A DNA stretch of 64,000 nucleotides from Tieghemiomyces parasiticus (taxonomy: Eukaryota; Kickxellomycota; Dimargaritomycetes; Dimargaritales; Dimargaritaceae). A program made the position numbers and the translations under genes. The first letter of the stretch is position 1, and each line of letters opens with the position of its first letter. Location: contig JANBPT010000022.1 in the NCBI GenBank assembly GCA_027575765.1, forward strand, positions 54,260 to 118,259, given 5' to 3'. Shown here one piece after another: positions 33,392 to 46,630 of the stretch. The notes below the pieces were generated by a model. It saw only the letters and a list, made by a program, of their open reading frames with translations. It made no database searches and was not told the DNA's origin.

Positions 33392-35205
33392 CGAGCTGGA
33401 CCAGATTAGTATTAAACCTGCATCTATTAGCCTCAATAATTAGCCCCATGGATCATCTTTTATAATTTAAGTGTGACGTGAAACCGACTATAATAATCGA
33501 CAGGGCATTCAGCGAGCAGCCTGCTAGATAGCTGGCGACTCTGCGATTTTACATTCAGTACTGAAGCGCTGGCCGTCCATCCGTCCCGAGCGGTACTCGA
33601 AGGGCCCGTTGAGCTGCCTCCTAGCCCACAGCCGGGGTCTCCTATCAAGCATGGCCCTCTGGCTCTCCTTTTCTGACGGAACCACGTCAGCGGGACTTTA
33701 AAACAGGTATGACCATGCCTTCACGGTCTGGAAGACGGCGACTTGCGTATCTTCAACCTAGACTCAAACTTGACCCCAGCCCACCATGGTGTGGAACTAA
33801 CGCCGAGTCCTTTAACTTTACCAACCGGGTACCACATCATACGCCGGCTCATGTGTATAATGTACTAGGCGGGCCAAAGAATTGGTGTGTGAAGCGTGCA
33901 ATAAATACCTCGGCTATCCTGGCCTACTTACCTCTCGACCCCTCTCTCAGTAGAGGACATCTTCCGCTCTCCCCACTTGGACCGCACCCCCCCCCCCTTC
34001 CCGCTTCTACAGGTCTGGATGGCCAACCCGCCTCACCTTATCTGTCGTACCTGATCGACTTTTTGTTTACCCTCTCCCAGTCCCCATGTAGCTGCCACTT
34101 GCCTAGCCTACCCACCTGCCCCTACTTGCACACATGTATGGCTAGGCACCGGAGGATCGACCGCTTCGTTCCTGATCACCCTCAGCTACCAAGGTAGCTT
34201 CCCTGGTGCATTCTTCTTCGCCACGGCTTCCGTTCCGATTAGCGCCGCTGGAAAGTCCCATGGTGTTGTCTTTCCTACCCGAGTCGCCACGATTTCGTGG
34301 CGACCGGTACTCACTCCATGTCCTCCTGCCTGCCACTCCTTAGACCTCAATCATGATCTCCTGACTGGTATGGTTGGGCCTGGCTTTCCCCCTCCCCCCA
34401 TCCTCACATCCTACCGCGTACCCCCCACCCTTACGATCGCGGTGGCCAGGGGGCGGAGTCGGCCCAGTTCTGAGCCAACGGCCATATTTTTAGCGTCATC
34501 GGACGCTTACAACAATCCCGGTTGTTGCATCTACCGGCTCGGTTTCCACTGGGCTTTCGTTCAGTAGCCATGCGAGGGGTAGATAAGGCACAGAAGGGGA
34601 GGATAATCCCGCCTCTTCCACAGGGCCCCAAGGGCGGGGTACCTATTTTTACATGCCCTGTGAGTCCCGCACTGTTTTTAGGCGAGACTGGCCAGCCTAC
34701 GATCCCCCTCCCTTCACCAGCAGATTTATCAGGTCGGCTCCGACGGCGCCCTCACATGTTATTGTTTGCGCGCTCCAGGTTTTCTCCAGTACTACCAGCC
34801 ACTTTGTCGCCCTTGGACTCATTCGCTCTCTTCATTCGAACTCCAACTCAATTCTGTCGATAGCCGCTTAGCAGCGCCTGATCTTCTCTCCGTTTGTACT
34901 CCTCTACCACCCATGCGACTCCACACCTTTCCACCATTCCGGCCCTGATTCTCTGCAGCCGCACCACCAGCCCTCTTATGTTCTGTACCATAGTTGCTCT
35001 TTAACGACCTACTAGAATTATCCAACCTGCCATTTTCTAAACAGGCCTCTCTCCCCCCCACTTCAACGACGCGCTATTTTTATACACCAACCTTGCCTTG
35101 TCCCGGCAGGCCCTATTACTCCAACCGGACTGCCTCTTTATTTGGCCCCGTTTCGTACCCACCCTCCGCATTCTGAGACTTTTTTTTAAAACTCCGCCCT
35201 TCGCT
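33392..35205. other. Intergenic region with strongly pyrimidine-rich leader
   Basis: About 1.8 kb between DCTN6 and the NNPF-motif gene. From about 33900 onward the plus strand is C/T-rich, most strongly from 34800 to 35200, as in the leader of the PB1 gene. Open frames here (for example 33709-34197) owe their length to composition and show no domain. Confidence 0.4.
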
Positions 35206-36546
35206 ATGCTACGTCCCGACTTCCCACTCGCCACATCCAAAGTGATCACCGACTCCCCTAACAACCCATTCTATGTCCGACCCGCCAGCGCCCAAAGTCG
35301 GGCAGACTCCGTGGCGACCACAGTGCAGCTGACGGAGACGACGTGCCCTGCCAGCCCCATCAACGTGGATGCCGTTAGCGAAGACGAACTCATTGACGTC
35401 GTCACGGCAGACACAGAGAGCAATATCAGTGCTGCGGCCGTGGTCGCTACTGTAGCCGACTCCCAGCTGCCTGCGGTGCGCAGTGGTAGTGGTAGCGTCA
35501 GCGGCTACTCGACTGTCTCCGAAACCTTTCCGGTCCATACCACGGCGCTGTCGGATATTCCGTCTGGCGGCTTGGTGACGATGGGAATACCTGGGATCAC
35601 GCTGTACCAGCCGGTGACCTTGCCCCACCTGCGAGAATGGCCACCCGTACTGCAGAGTCCCAATAATCCCTTTGACGTATCCTATCGTGCTCCGTCCACC
35701 GGGACAGAATCCACGGTCCGCCCGCGGTTCGTCGGATTTAGTTCCTCGCCGCCCCTGCTCCCGCAAGCCGGGCTACCAGGCCGTCCTGCTCACCATCCCA
35801 CCTTGGATGGCACGGTGGATGACTTGGGACTCCTGCCAGAAGACCTTGGCGAAGTGCTTGACGAGCCTTCGACGCTCGGTCCACAGCCACCGCTTGTCAG
35901 TGCCGGCACCATGGCGCGCCCGCACTCTCCGTCTAGCATCGGCATATTTAAGGAGGACGCCACCGTGGCGGCGGCGTATCCGCCCATGAGCGATACGTTC
36001 GAACAGGAGTACGCCCTCGCCGCCGCCCGGGAGCACGCCCAGGATATCTTCCGCGAACCCGCCGATCTAGCTGCCGGAGAAGCTAAGGTCAATGCAGTAG
36101 AAAATCAAGAATGCAGGTGGACGGATACCTCAGCCAACAGTTCTCACGTCTCGGCCGCTGCCCTGCCACACGATAAGGTGGTTGAATCCAACTTAGGAGC
36201 TGGCGCTGCCGATGTACCGCCAAGGCCGGCGACCTTGGCCGACAGTACGACCGCTAGCGGTACCGCCGCACGGTCAGCCACGCGCCCGGCGACAGTCGAA
36301 GGCCCGCACTTCTCTGCCACGTCCACCTTGGTCAACGTATCTCGGTGCCCGTCCACGACTGCCGATGATCCGCACGCTCCTGCCCTTCTTCCCACTGCTG
36401 CCCCGGGCCAGCCGTCCACCTGGGCGGATATCCCCTACCTACGCTTACCTGTCTCGTTTCCCCCAATCATCGATGACGCTGGTAATAACCCATTCTGGGT
36501 TCCGCATCGTCCTGCCCGCACGGAAATTGCCTCGCGGCCTTCCTAG
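35206..36546 (+). CDS. Disordered protein with three NNPF motifs
   Basis: A single-exon 446-aa protein from the ATG at 35206; the frame is open further upstream but into the C/T-rich leader. Composition is Ala/Ser/Thr/Pro/Val-rich with no transmembrane segment and no recognised domain. The only distinctive feature is a short motif repeated three times: SPNNPFYV at the N-terminus (NNPF at 19-22), SPNNPFDV in the middle (153-156) and GNNPFWV near the C-terminus (427-430). NPF tripeptides bind EH domains of endocytic adaptors; that the motifs serve this purpose here is inference. It lies between DCTN6 and HAT1 on the same strand. Function is unknown. Confidence 0.75.
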   Translation: MLRPDFPLATSKVITDSPNNPFYVRPASAQSRADSVATTVQLTETTCPASPINVDAVSEDELIDVVTADTESNISAAAVVATVADSQLPAVRSGSGSVSGYSTVSETFPVHTTALSDIPSGGLVTMGIPGITLYQPVTLPHLREWPPVLQSPNNPFDVSYRAPSTGTESTVRPRFVGFSSSPPLLPQAGLPGRPAHHPTLDGTVDDLGLLPEDLGEVLDEPSTLGPQPPLVSAGTMARPHSPSSIGIFKEDATVAAAYPPMSDTFEQEYALAAAREHAQDIFREPADLAAGEAKVNAVENQECRWTDTSANSSHVSAAALPHDKVVESNLGAGAADVPPRPATLADSTTASGTAARSATRPATVEGPHFSATSTLVNVSRCPSTTADDPHAPALLPTAAPGQPSTWADIPYLRLPVSFPPIIDDAGNNPFWVPHRPARTEIASRPS

Positions 36547-37484
36547 TGTAGATGCCTCATCGTCACACCGGACAAAAATAATTTCCCTGTGACGCAATTC
36601 TCTTCCCCTTCCTGCTACTCCTCCGCCTTCCTCGTGTTATAATGAGCGGTTTCGCTAATCTTCCGATCACCTGGCCCGATTCATGTTAGTGGCTGCTGGG
36701 TTGACGACCTAAAAGAATACCTCTCTCCCTCTCGTCCTTCCCCTTGCTTGTTATATATATTATTAACCCACCCTCACTCTTCGCTTACCGCTTATCGCTA
36801 ATTGTGGACACAATACCGCCAACTAAGGTACCATCTCTCTCCCCTTCGACCTCCATTGCTGACCCCCTCTCCTTGACTGTTATTTAGTAACATCCAGCCA
36901 TCTCTAATTTAACCGTAGTACTAAAGCAACTCCTAGAGATCTCTGGATTACAAAAATGGCGAACGTGAACGAAAGCGAGCCGACAAGGGCCGGTGTGAAG
37001 TTGAAGTCCAGTGAGAGCGGGGTTGGCTGCTGGATGTACCAGCAACTAGTTAGTTTCCTCGATAACAGTGTCCTAATGTTTTCAGAGGTCTACCGGCCCA
37101 TTACCTGGTCAAATCGAACAGCTATATGGCCAAGAGACTGTCTGCAATGAAGTTCATGCTTAAACAATAAACAACTCACTAGCCACTAGTTTACTGTTGG
37201 CGATAAGAGGGCTTCGGCCACTGTCTGGTGTTGATTGGCTCCATATCGTGTTTACTATTCAGACCCCCACGCTCTGCACGCGCGCGCGCTGGGGCTCCTG
37301 TCCACAAATCTCACCAGGGAAGCCCACTTGTACATTGCTGCTGCTGCTGCACCCATCCGTTACTCGCGATAGCCTAACCCGCCCGACCCTCTACCTTGAT
37401 CAGCCTTCTATTACGTTGAACCCCGACTTTCAGCATCACCTTTCCTTAATAGCATCCTTTTGCTTTACGAACAGGCCCGCCGCA
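36547..37484. other. Intergenic region upstream of HAT1
   Basis: About 940 bp. The first half carries AT-rich 3' sequence, including a short TATATATATTATTAA stretch near 36752. The last 200 bp is C/T-rich leader of HAT1, with a CG dinucleotide run near 37279 and a CTG run near 37338. No gene was recognised. Confidence 0.4.
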
Positions 37485-39297
37485 ATGAACACTGCGCTAC
37501 CTGAATCGAGCAATCTCGACTACGACACCTGGGTGGCCGACGCGAATGAGGCCCTCCAGTTCCACCTGGTCGATACCAATCAGCTGGCCGAGCATGACGC
37601 GACGGATGTGCTCGAAGCGGCTCCCGGCTTCTCACCGGATTACACCTACCCACTCTTTGGTGAGAAGGAAAAGATCTTTGGGTTCCGGGATCTAGCTGTC
37701 GACCTCTACTTCAGCCAAGCGGCGCTGAAGTGTCACCTCAGCGTCAAGTTCAGCGCTGCACGAACGGCGGACGGTTCGGCTGTGAGCGCGGTCAAAGCTG
37801 AAGAACCGGGGTCGCCACCGGCCAAGCGCGCGAAATTGGCTACAGACACGGCGGTAGCGTCCTCATCCAGCGGCAGTCACGGTAATGAAACGTCCCAGAC
37901 CAGTATAGGTGGCCTGCCCCAAGGTGCCGAAGAAATTCTGAACAAACTGCGCGAAGCAGTAGTCATCGGTAAGTTGATTGTTCCCTGGACGGTTTACACC
38001 TATTGTTCTTGGTACAAAAGGGACCTTCATGGTCTTGGTATCTAATTATCCTATGACTATGCATCCAACTGCTATCCACATAACTGTATCGCGCCGTAAT
38101 GCGCCACTCGTCACGCCAGACTCGGTCGGGGATATCACCAAATTCCTATCGAGTGCGCGCCAGGCAGGCGAGGCCTTCCGGCCTTATGGTACCCGTATCC
38201 ATGAGTACTGCGCAAGTGCTCCCCGCGACCATGATGAGGATGACGAGGAGAAGGGTGATGAAGAGGAGAACGTATCGGAACTTTTCGACTACGAAATCTA
38301 TCATACCACGTTCGACACGCCCGGCTTCGCTGACTACCACCGCCGCTTGCAGAGCTTCCTACTATTCTATATCGAAGGTGCCAGTTTCATCGAGGAGAAT
38401 GATCCGCACTGGGACATTTATACCATCTACCAGCGGCGGACGAGCGAGGCAAACACGACGATCTACGCGCTGGTCGGCTACGCCACCGTGCACCGATTCT
38501 TTAACTACCCGGACCGGATCCGGCCGCGAATCAGTCAATACCTCATCCTTCCGCCCTACGCCGGTGTGGGCCACGGGAGTACACTGTATCGTCTGCTCTA
38601 CGAGCGCTGGCTGGCCGATCCGGCGGTCACCGACTTTTCGGTGGAGGATCCTAATGATGCGTTCAGCGAGCTGCGCGACAAGTGCGACGTACGCTTCCTT
38701 CTCGAAAACGTGCCGGCCGACCAGCTGCCGACTTCATTCGACACTCAGGTTCTGAAGGAATTTCGCCATAAGTGGAAATTCGGCGCGGTAAGTATGGCCG
38801 GGGAACATTCCGATGCAGCGTCAATCTGAACGGTTTGCACAATCGAAATCTTGCCTATTTCGCTCATACTCATATCGCCGGTCTAACGTGGGCCTGTTAA
38901 TGGACGTTCGTGCCACATTTACACATCTCCTATATACACTATAGCGTCAGGCCGCCCGGTGCCTGGAAATCATTACCTTGAAGCGCCTCGACCCGAATGA
39001 CAAGGCCGCCCTCCGTCGCTATCGACTCCAGGTCAAGAAGCGGATCTACCTCCAGAACCAGGTAATTACCGCTCCAGGGCGCTTATTTTCGGACCTTGAT
39101 CAGTTCGGACGCCTTTTGGAATCCCTTCATACCGCTGTGTAAGCTGCTAATCCCTCTCCACCCCTTCGCCTCTACTTTGGTATTAACTCTGATAGGACAC
39201 GCTCATATCAATGGACCACCAGGAACGAATCCAGAAGCTCGACGAAACGTTCAAGGCCGTCGACGAGGGCTACAAAGAGTTTATGCAATCGTTATAA
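37485..39297 (+). CDS. HAT1: Histone acetyltransferase type B catalytic subunit Hat1
   Basis: Four exons: 37485-37968, 38120-38787, 38945-39061 and 39196-39297, 456 aa. All junctions keep frame. The N-terminal HAT1 domain includes YPLFGEKEKIFGFRDL. A Ser/Ala-rich insert and an acidic Asp/Glu stretch (about 198-213) interrupt it. The GNAT core carries DYHRRLQSFLLFYIEGASFI, PRISQYLILPPYAGVGHG with the acetyl-CoA loop GVGHG at about 310-314, and VEDPNDAFSELRD, where Glu337 matches the proposed catalytic glutamate. Exons 3 and 4 supply the C-terminal helical region ending EGYKEFMQSL. Hat1 acetylates newly made histone H4 at Lys5 and Lys12 with its partner Hat2/RbAp46. The two inserts make it longer than yeast or human Hat1. 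Confidence 0.93.
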
Positions 39298-39452
39298 TTT
39301 GCCCCATCTTTACCTATTGGTGTGAATCGAAATCTTTGCAGTGGTTGGTATATGCTAATTGAATTGAAATGTGGGAGGTATATAGTGCCGCGGATGGGTG
39401 TAAAAATAGGCGCTAAGAAATGACCGGTGTGCGTGGATAACCGGTGGTGGGA

Positions 39453-42207
39453 TCAGGCGGTAGAGTCCACCGCTCCTTCTCTAAGTTGAGCTTGCCACAT
39501 CTTGCGAAAGACGCCATCGGATAGGGCCATGAGTTCGGCAAAGGAGCCGCGTTCGATGATGGTTCCTTCATCGAGCACCAGGATCTGATCGGCGTGGATA
39601 ATGGTCGGGAGGCGGTGGGCAATCATGAGGCAGGTCTTGCCCTTAGTGCTTCTGATCAGTTCGCTTTGCACCTCGCGTTCGGTCAGGATATCAAGGGCCG
39701 AAGTAGTCTCGTCCAGCAGTAGGATCTGACTCTCGTGAATCAAACCTCGGGCGATTCGTATGCGCTGGTTTTCACCCCCGCTCAGGTCGAATCCATCCTC
39801 ATTCAGAACCGTGTCGTATCCCTTCGGTAGCGTCACGATGCGGTCGTGGATGCGGGCCCGGCGAGCGGCTTGGCTCATTTCCTCAGAGGTGGCCCGGAAT
39901 CCATCGCGTGCCGAGCCGTATTTAATATTGAAGTCGAGGGAGTGGTGAAAAAGTGTCCCTCCCTGCTGTACGAGGACCATGTTCTGGCGCAGATCGGTCG
40001 CCTTAACTTGCCGGACGTCGGTACCGTTGACGGTGATACTACCGGAGCAGACATCATAGAGGCGCATGATGAGGAGGAAGAGGGTCGACTTACCTGCCCC
40101 GGCCTTGCCCACGATGGCGGTAGTGGTCCCCGCGGGTACCTTAAAATTGATGTCCTGGAGAACCGCTCGTTGTTTCCCAGCTTCCGAGTAGCTGAAGCAG
40201 ACGTTTTTGAATTCGATCGCGCCCCCGGTGCTCTTCCAGGGTTCGACGTGCGGGGGTTCAGGGGCGTCCACCGGGGCATCTATCAGCGTTAATAATTGAG
40301 AACCGGGTAGGTGTTCACAATGGAGTCGCCTAACCAATTCCATCACAATGGTCAAAGGTTTGTAAGTCTCGGAAAAGTAAGTCGCGAAATAGGCCACGTC
40401 AGTGATCTGCAGGCGACCCTGTCGGACGTAGTGAAAACACATGACGATCCCAATGCAGGTTAAAAACTTGCGTAGACTGGAAGTAAACCTGCGGAGGAAT
40501 ACGGACGTATTGCCGCCATGGAATAGGCTGGGACCCTGAGTGGTGAGGTACAACTGGTAGCGCTTGGAATGGAAACTTTCGGAGCTGTAGGATCGGATGA
40601 TACAATGCTTTCCGAGCTCCCTCTCCACCTTGTTACCATCACCATGATTCATACGCCAGGTAATTTCCAAATCTCCTACAACTCGCCCCAGAATGCTCTC
40701 CTTCAGGATCTCACATAGGCCAAGCGCCACCGCGAGGGGAAGGAAGGAGAGGGGAAACCGCCAGCGATAATACCAAATCGCCAGGAACGCCCCGAAGAGA
40801 TCGATACTAATGGAATTAAACGCGAAAGTGAATATGGAGGAGAGTGGGGTACTATGGTAAACGAAGTGACGTAGCCTCTCCCAGATAGGGCCATCCAGGA
40901 AGGCCAGGGATTTAGAGTTGACGACGTCGTGGGTGAAGATTTTGCAACGCTGCTCAAATTCACGAAATATTTTTGTAGTGGTCGGGCGATACCTGGAACT
41001 TAGGGAATCGACGGCGCGTTGGAGGACTTGTACACCGGCGTAAAACGTGAAGGCGGACAGTGCATGTTCAGGGGTGGCGAGGCTATCAAGGAAATAGCCG
41101 TAGTAAAGCGGCTGGAGCGAAATAGCCCACTTGTGGAGATAGGCCAGGGACCAGCACCCTAGAAACGGCAGCACGGCGCGTGGAGTGAGCGGGGGAAGGT
41201 GCTGGTAGGCAATGGGGACTAGGCGGCACATTGTCGTATAAACATCGTACTGACGGTCCGACGGGCGCTCTTTGTGCACACGATACCCACGGTCTAAAGT
41301 CAGCGGTCCCAGCCCGCCAGTTTGGAATGCGGGAGATTTGGTCGTCAAACCTCCCACCCCAGTCTGCGTGGCAAACAGCGAAGCCAAGTAAATCAGCGGG
41401 GCTAGGGCTGTCATGGCCAACTTGACTGGCGGGAGAAGCGGCCAGAGCCAATAATCCGTCAGGGTATGCGGCTCCAGCTCGAGTGCAGGCCAGCGCTGCC
41501 AGGTGGTGTAATGATACATTTCCCCAACCTGGATGATAAAGGCTAGACCCCAGGCCTGAGACCACGGCCCCCATCCGGTGGTTGTGTCCGTTATAGACTG
41601 TTCCATTTCCAGCTCGTGAAACTGGACGTAGTAGACCATCCAGGTCAAGGCGAGCCCAGTCTGTGTTACCGTGCAAGAGGTCAGCCACCTGCGCCAGTCA
41701 GCGGGTGTGGTAGAATCTAGAAGGAATGCTACGTAGATGGCGGCCGACACCAACAGCAGTGATACGTAGACAAACCAGAGGCTTTGGTGGGCCGCCTTGA
41801 TCCATAAACGGCTTGAATCAAGCGAGCTGTCATCTATGGGCTCGGATACGTGTGAAATGGCATTGTCCATGGGAACGAGGGGTGTCGTTTAGAGTTAGCA
41901 CTGTCAATAATGGCAGGAGGGGGTATCAAGTACCTATCATTAGGAAGGTGACGGAGGGTTCTGAATAATACACCTTATACGTACCATCATTATTTTGGGA
42001 TGATACCGGACAATGATGTCCGCGACGGCGACGCCAGCACATTACGTGTACAAGGGCTAGAATCGGAACCAAACCAGCAGTGTAAGGTGCAAGACGATAA
42101 CCACCCGTCGACGGGGATAGACGGGCTATGAGGGCCAGTATAGCCCCCGACCCCAGGTACTCGAGGAGAATGGCACTATCAGCCATGGTGTTGTGGGGTT
42201 CCGTCAT
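39453..42207 (-). CDS. HMT1: Half-size ABC transporter, HMT1/ABCB6-like
   Basis: The main exon is 39453-41833. An upstream exon 41985-42207 is proposed (donor G|GTACGT, branch CTAAC, acceptor CATAG, frame kept), giving 867 aa. Without it the protein would start at the ATG at 41870 (805 aa). The N-terminus has an extra block of about five hydrophobic segments before the canonical six-helix core, the hallmark of the HMT1/ABCB6 subfamily. The nucleotide-binding domain is complete: Walker A GKAGAGKST (about 650), Q-loop VQQG, signature LSGGENQ (about 758), Walker B ILLLDETTS (about 780) and H-loop AHR (about 814). Fungal HMT1 is a vacuolar transporter of thiol-peptide or metal conjugates. The substrate here is inferred from family only. 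It is transcribed toward HAT1 with about 150 bp between stops. Confidence 0.87.
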
Positions 42208-42292
42208 ATAGAACCTGAGTTTGGCAGCAGCCAAGGTTGTGTTCAGGACCACTGTGCTGCGGTGCGATGGTAGGGATTTAGAATGCACTGGG

Positions 42293-42301
42293 GATATAAT
42301 A
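42293..42301 (-). promoter_or_regulatory. TATA-like element upstream of the ABC transporter
   Basis: A minus-strand TATTATATC lies about 90 bp upstream of the proposed first exon's ATG at 42207. It favours the two-exon model. Confidence 0.35.
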
Positions 42302-44478
42302 GGTGAGTGCAAGGCAGGCAAGTAATAGTTACGTATGAGGGCGGCCGCGATAGCCGGAACAAAGGTGGCGGGATATGATGGTATTAAATCGCGGACGGAA
42401 GTGGAGGGTGAAGGCGGGCTAATAGAGGATATTTAAGGTATTGGTCAAAATCGCCAGCCTAACTGCGAAGTTTGGCAGTGGGCAATGTGCGGGTGAGAAT
42501 CAAGGTTTCCAAATAGGCATGTCATTTGCAGGGCCAGGGCAAGACTGAGGGAGCAATAGCATGGACAGCCTACGGAAGACCAAGGCTGGTCCCTTCCAAT
42601 CCTAAACATTCATGCATATAGTACCCAACAAGTCACAGCCCTGTGAGGCGTGCTTTCCGACGAGACAGAAGAGGAAGGTTTGAATATGTGAGGTGACATG
42701 GCAGTGCTCGGGATTTAAAGTGGACCAGGCATGGGAGCTACCCTGGGATGCATGCCAATTTCGGGATAAATGGTTTCACGGTGGAATTATAATAACCTCT
42801 TCATGTCCGAAGCTGATAAAGGCGGTATCTATGTCTAGCACGCTACCGTAGCCGCCAGTTGCCATTTAGTATGTTCTTGGTAACATCTCGGCGGCATATA
42901 GCATCCGCTGTCCAAGGTAGTATCGGCAACACATCGGTTCAGTGCGGCAGTGCTAGTATACTCTATTGTTGTTCTCCGATACTAGCAGTTACTCTCATGA
43001 CAGTGAAGGTGTGAACTGTTGGTTGCCGTATGCAGGCTATCTCCGCCATGATTCATGTCTTGCCTCCTGGTATGGTTTATAAGAATGAAAGCGACTGTAA
43101 AACTTTGGAACTGAAATTCCTGCTTGACCTCTTGAATCTTCGCTGGTCCCTTTACAACGTTGACCGGTCGCCTTTCAGGTGACCATCACCTATTAAGGCT
43201 ATAGCACATCAATCCACCAGCTGACCCATGCATAGCACCGTTAACGCTGTGATTAACGACACGTTGCCTTTTTTGCTATTATCCTTCCTAGACTTTTATT
43301 TAAAATTGCCGTTGCGGTAAGCCTAGGAAGTAATGCCGGAATCGGACCAAGCCGCCTGCGGATCAGGTCATCCGATAAACATAAGCAGCGTGTCTTCCTG
43401 ATGCGTCCAGTGGGAGAATTATTTATTGTCCGACCTGGACATGTGATGACAGGTTTAATGTGGGGCCGGTGTCTTCGCGGCTAATCGGCGACTGCGAGAT
43501 GTTAAACGACATGGTTACTAGGGGTAGTTGTGGTTAGAGGAACGTAGGGAAAAGGTACAAAGGGGTGGAAGGAATCCGTAGAGTCGAGAAAGAGCAGTAT
43601 GGTTTTTATATGCATTTTAGGGATTTTGTGTACTATAACAAAAAGTTAACGGAGCCTGAACATAGCGTCAAGGGACGTTTGCAGACGAAAAAAAAGTTAA
43701 TGAAAAAAGAAGTTGGGACAGAAACGTAAAAATAGGAAGGACGGTAGTGATTAGGGAGTTTCTAGGTGTATGAGAAATGTAAGTCGGGAGCTCTAAGAGC
43801 GGTGTAAAGAGCAGGGTTTGGTGGAGGTTTTGAAGACGCGCACGAGTAGTTCTTCGGGGGCAGGTTAAGAAGGACGTTGAGGATGCACCCGGGCGATGCT
43901 TCAGAGGTCGGCTGTAAAACCCTTAATCAAAAACGGTTCTTAAGTGGCACTTAGTTTTGGTTGAGGAGTGTGGTGTTCGGCGCCTTTTAAGAACGTTCCC
44001 GACGAAAGGTGTTATTCCTGGCACTCTGGTGACTCTAAGAGGGGGTGGTAGTAAGTCATGAAGAGGTGGGCGCGGGGGGATCTGCAGTCAATTCTAGGCG
44101 GTGAGGCATGAATATGAGGAATATTCCGCACTGTCTATAATACCAGGACCCCAAAATCATTTGAGAGGCAAGACAGTGAATAGAACGTGCGTGACATCGT
44201 AAGTTCCGATCGTTAGGAGGTCGCGGTAACAAAATGGGAATACTGTATCACAACAGCGTAAACAATGTAAACACCAACAGTTCAAATCGAAGGCCGACGG
44301 TGAGAGTCCTGCGTCGCACCACTTCACTGCAGACCCAATGCAGGCCTAAAGCTGTCAGTTTAACATGATCTCAGGTCATCTGGCCAGCTAATCATAGGTC
44401 AACTACGTTGCTGTTATTTACTAGGCGATTAGTATATTTTCCACTTTAGTAGTACCTTTCCATGCACCTGCTCGAACT

Positions 44479-44685
44479 ATGCCGTTCGGATTCAGCCGCC
44501 CAGTAATGACCACTGTCTTGGCCAACATTTCTTATCGTTACTACTTCACACCGACCCCTCCTATACCAACAATGCTGACCTCTGTTTGGTTTTTGGGTAC
44601 TCTTCAGCTCCTTTTGGCGGCGTCCTGTGGTCGTTATATTAACTTTAATTTGTATATAAAGCAGGCCGACGAGGCCCAAGAATAA
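44479..44685 (+). CDS. Possible small membrane peptide (68 aa), doubtful
   Basis: An ATG-to-stop frame in the gene-poor region. It contains one hydrophobic segment at about residues 33-50 (MLTSVWFLGTLQLLLAAS) followed by a short polar tail. No homology was recognised, no supporting promoter was seen, and it may be chance. It is recorded because nothing else in the surrounding 2 kb looks coding. Confidence 0.15.
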   Translation: MPFGFSRPVMTTVLANISYRYYFTPTPPIPTMLTSVWFLGTLQLLLAASCGRYINFNLYIKQADEAQE

Positions 44686-46630
44686 TTTTAGGGTATGCCA
44701 CTGTGACGGGACAAACTCCAATGGCAATCGGGAGTGTGCTGGCCCGACCCCAGCCCATAATATAAGGGATCTCTCAGGCGGTGGCGAGCTTCAGGAGGGC
44801 ACCACTTCTCTTCCCCACATTCCAATAAACCACGGTAACCAGTGTGGTAGATTCGAACGTCACACTACCATCAAGACGGCCAACCATCAATATATAAAAA
44901 AGACATAATTGTGGTGCCCATAAAGCCCACCACCCGACGACTATGGCTAACGATCCCATTTCTATGCAGCACCCACACAACGTATACCCCGAGCCCGCAG
45001 AAACTTTCATGCCACCAATCTCCTAGGCTGCCTGAACTTCCATGAAACCGTCGGAGACCGTATACTGGCTTACCTTAACTTACAACTTGACTGCTGTCCG
45101 ATAAACGGACCAATCCCTGGACCCGGCCCTCCTCCATGCATGCGCTCCATCCGCAAACGATTTTCATATATCACTTGGCATCATTAGCAACCCGCTGCTC
45201 CTGACGCTCGCTTTAACTTTCTACCGCTCTCACACCCACCGCACGCCTTAACCTTGACTCCATATAGTTTTATTTCCAGTTAAACTTTCCAACTACGTAG
45301 TAAAGGGCCGGTTGACCCAAAATTACTTCCCCGAAAAACGGGCATCACATCTATCACCCACATCGTCTCACTGTGTTAACTTATCATTGTCGTAGGGAAA
45401 AACTACCCTAGACGAAAACTAAAGCTACATAGCCAGTAAACTAAAGACAAATAAACGGAAAAGTCCTAGGAACGAATTACATAATGAAGTAGACGGTTGT
45501 GTATGTATGCGATAAGCTATCGTTTATTAAGTAACGACCCAGAGGGTCTTTTTTATGGAAGGATGTCCTACATCCTACACAGCGGCTACGGTTTGGGGTT
45601 AAAAAAAACCCAAGGACGATAGTGCAAGGCGGGGCTAGCGCCAAGGCGAATTCGAAGGCAGCTGCGCGACTGCCGAATCAATAAGGAGAATATTGAAGGA
45701 AGTAGTGCCTTAAAAGGATTGAGGTGGAGATGCCTGTCAAAGTGGAAGACCCCATCAAGTAGATCATGAAGGTTGGTGTCGCTACAAAGGAATATCGAAT
45801 ATGGGAATAGGCTAATGAAGATGAGTAAAAGGTAGAGATGCCACAACTGATCGGGTCAGTAGTTTAGGGCATCACACTGTTGATCGAGTATATCTTTAGC
45901 GCCGGGGTTTCCACCCACCACACTTAATAGCTGTTCAGAAATCCGATATCCCATTAAAAGAAATCATGCATCTGCCATATATGCATCTGGCTAGACTAAC
46001 TGTTGCGGAAATACACCAAGTGGACCCTATTTCACAATTCAATTGGTGGGATGATTCTTTTATACGGCGCGTTATTACGGACACCATTCTGGATTGCGAC
46101 GTGGGTTAATGACAGCCGTACAGTCTCCATCACAATGAGGTTAGTTAGCAAGACCCATATGACTAGCCCACTCACGGCCCAAGTGGCCTGCATTGGGGTG
46201 ATAATGCCGGCAGATAAGCGGTACAGGACTTGGACGACATTGGGCAAAATGGCTACAGTTAGTAGGGAAAGCCAAGGTTGGAAAATAAAGGCTTAGAGAG
46301 TTCCGAGCGTCATCAGAAGTGGGGGATTGAGGGTACTATAAGGACGGCGCACGGCTGAGGCGGGACTAAAAAAAAAACAGAAACAAACTAAGGAGGGGCA
46401 TATAGAAAGAGAGCGTATGTAAGCAATCTTTATTTGTATAAGGATCTAGTAATGAGAGACTAGGCGAATAATAAACTACCACCATTAAGATTTGGCAATG
46501 ATAGATATACTGTTTACTTAGGTATTAGACATTCGCCAAGCCAGGGCCCCGCTTTCTAATATACCGTAATATCCGATTAACAAGTCGGGTTGCAGATAAG
46601 CGGACACTGCGGGTGTCAAATATACTGTGA

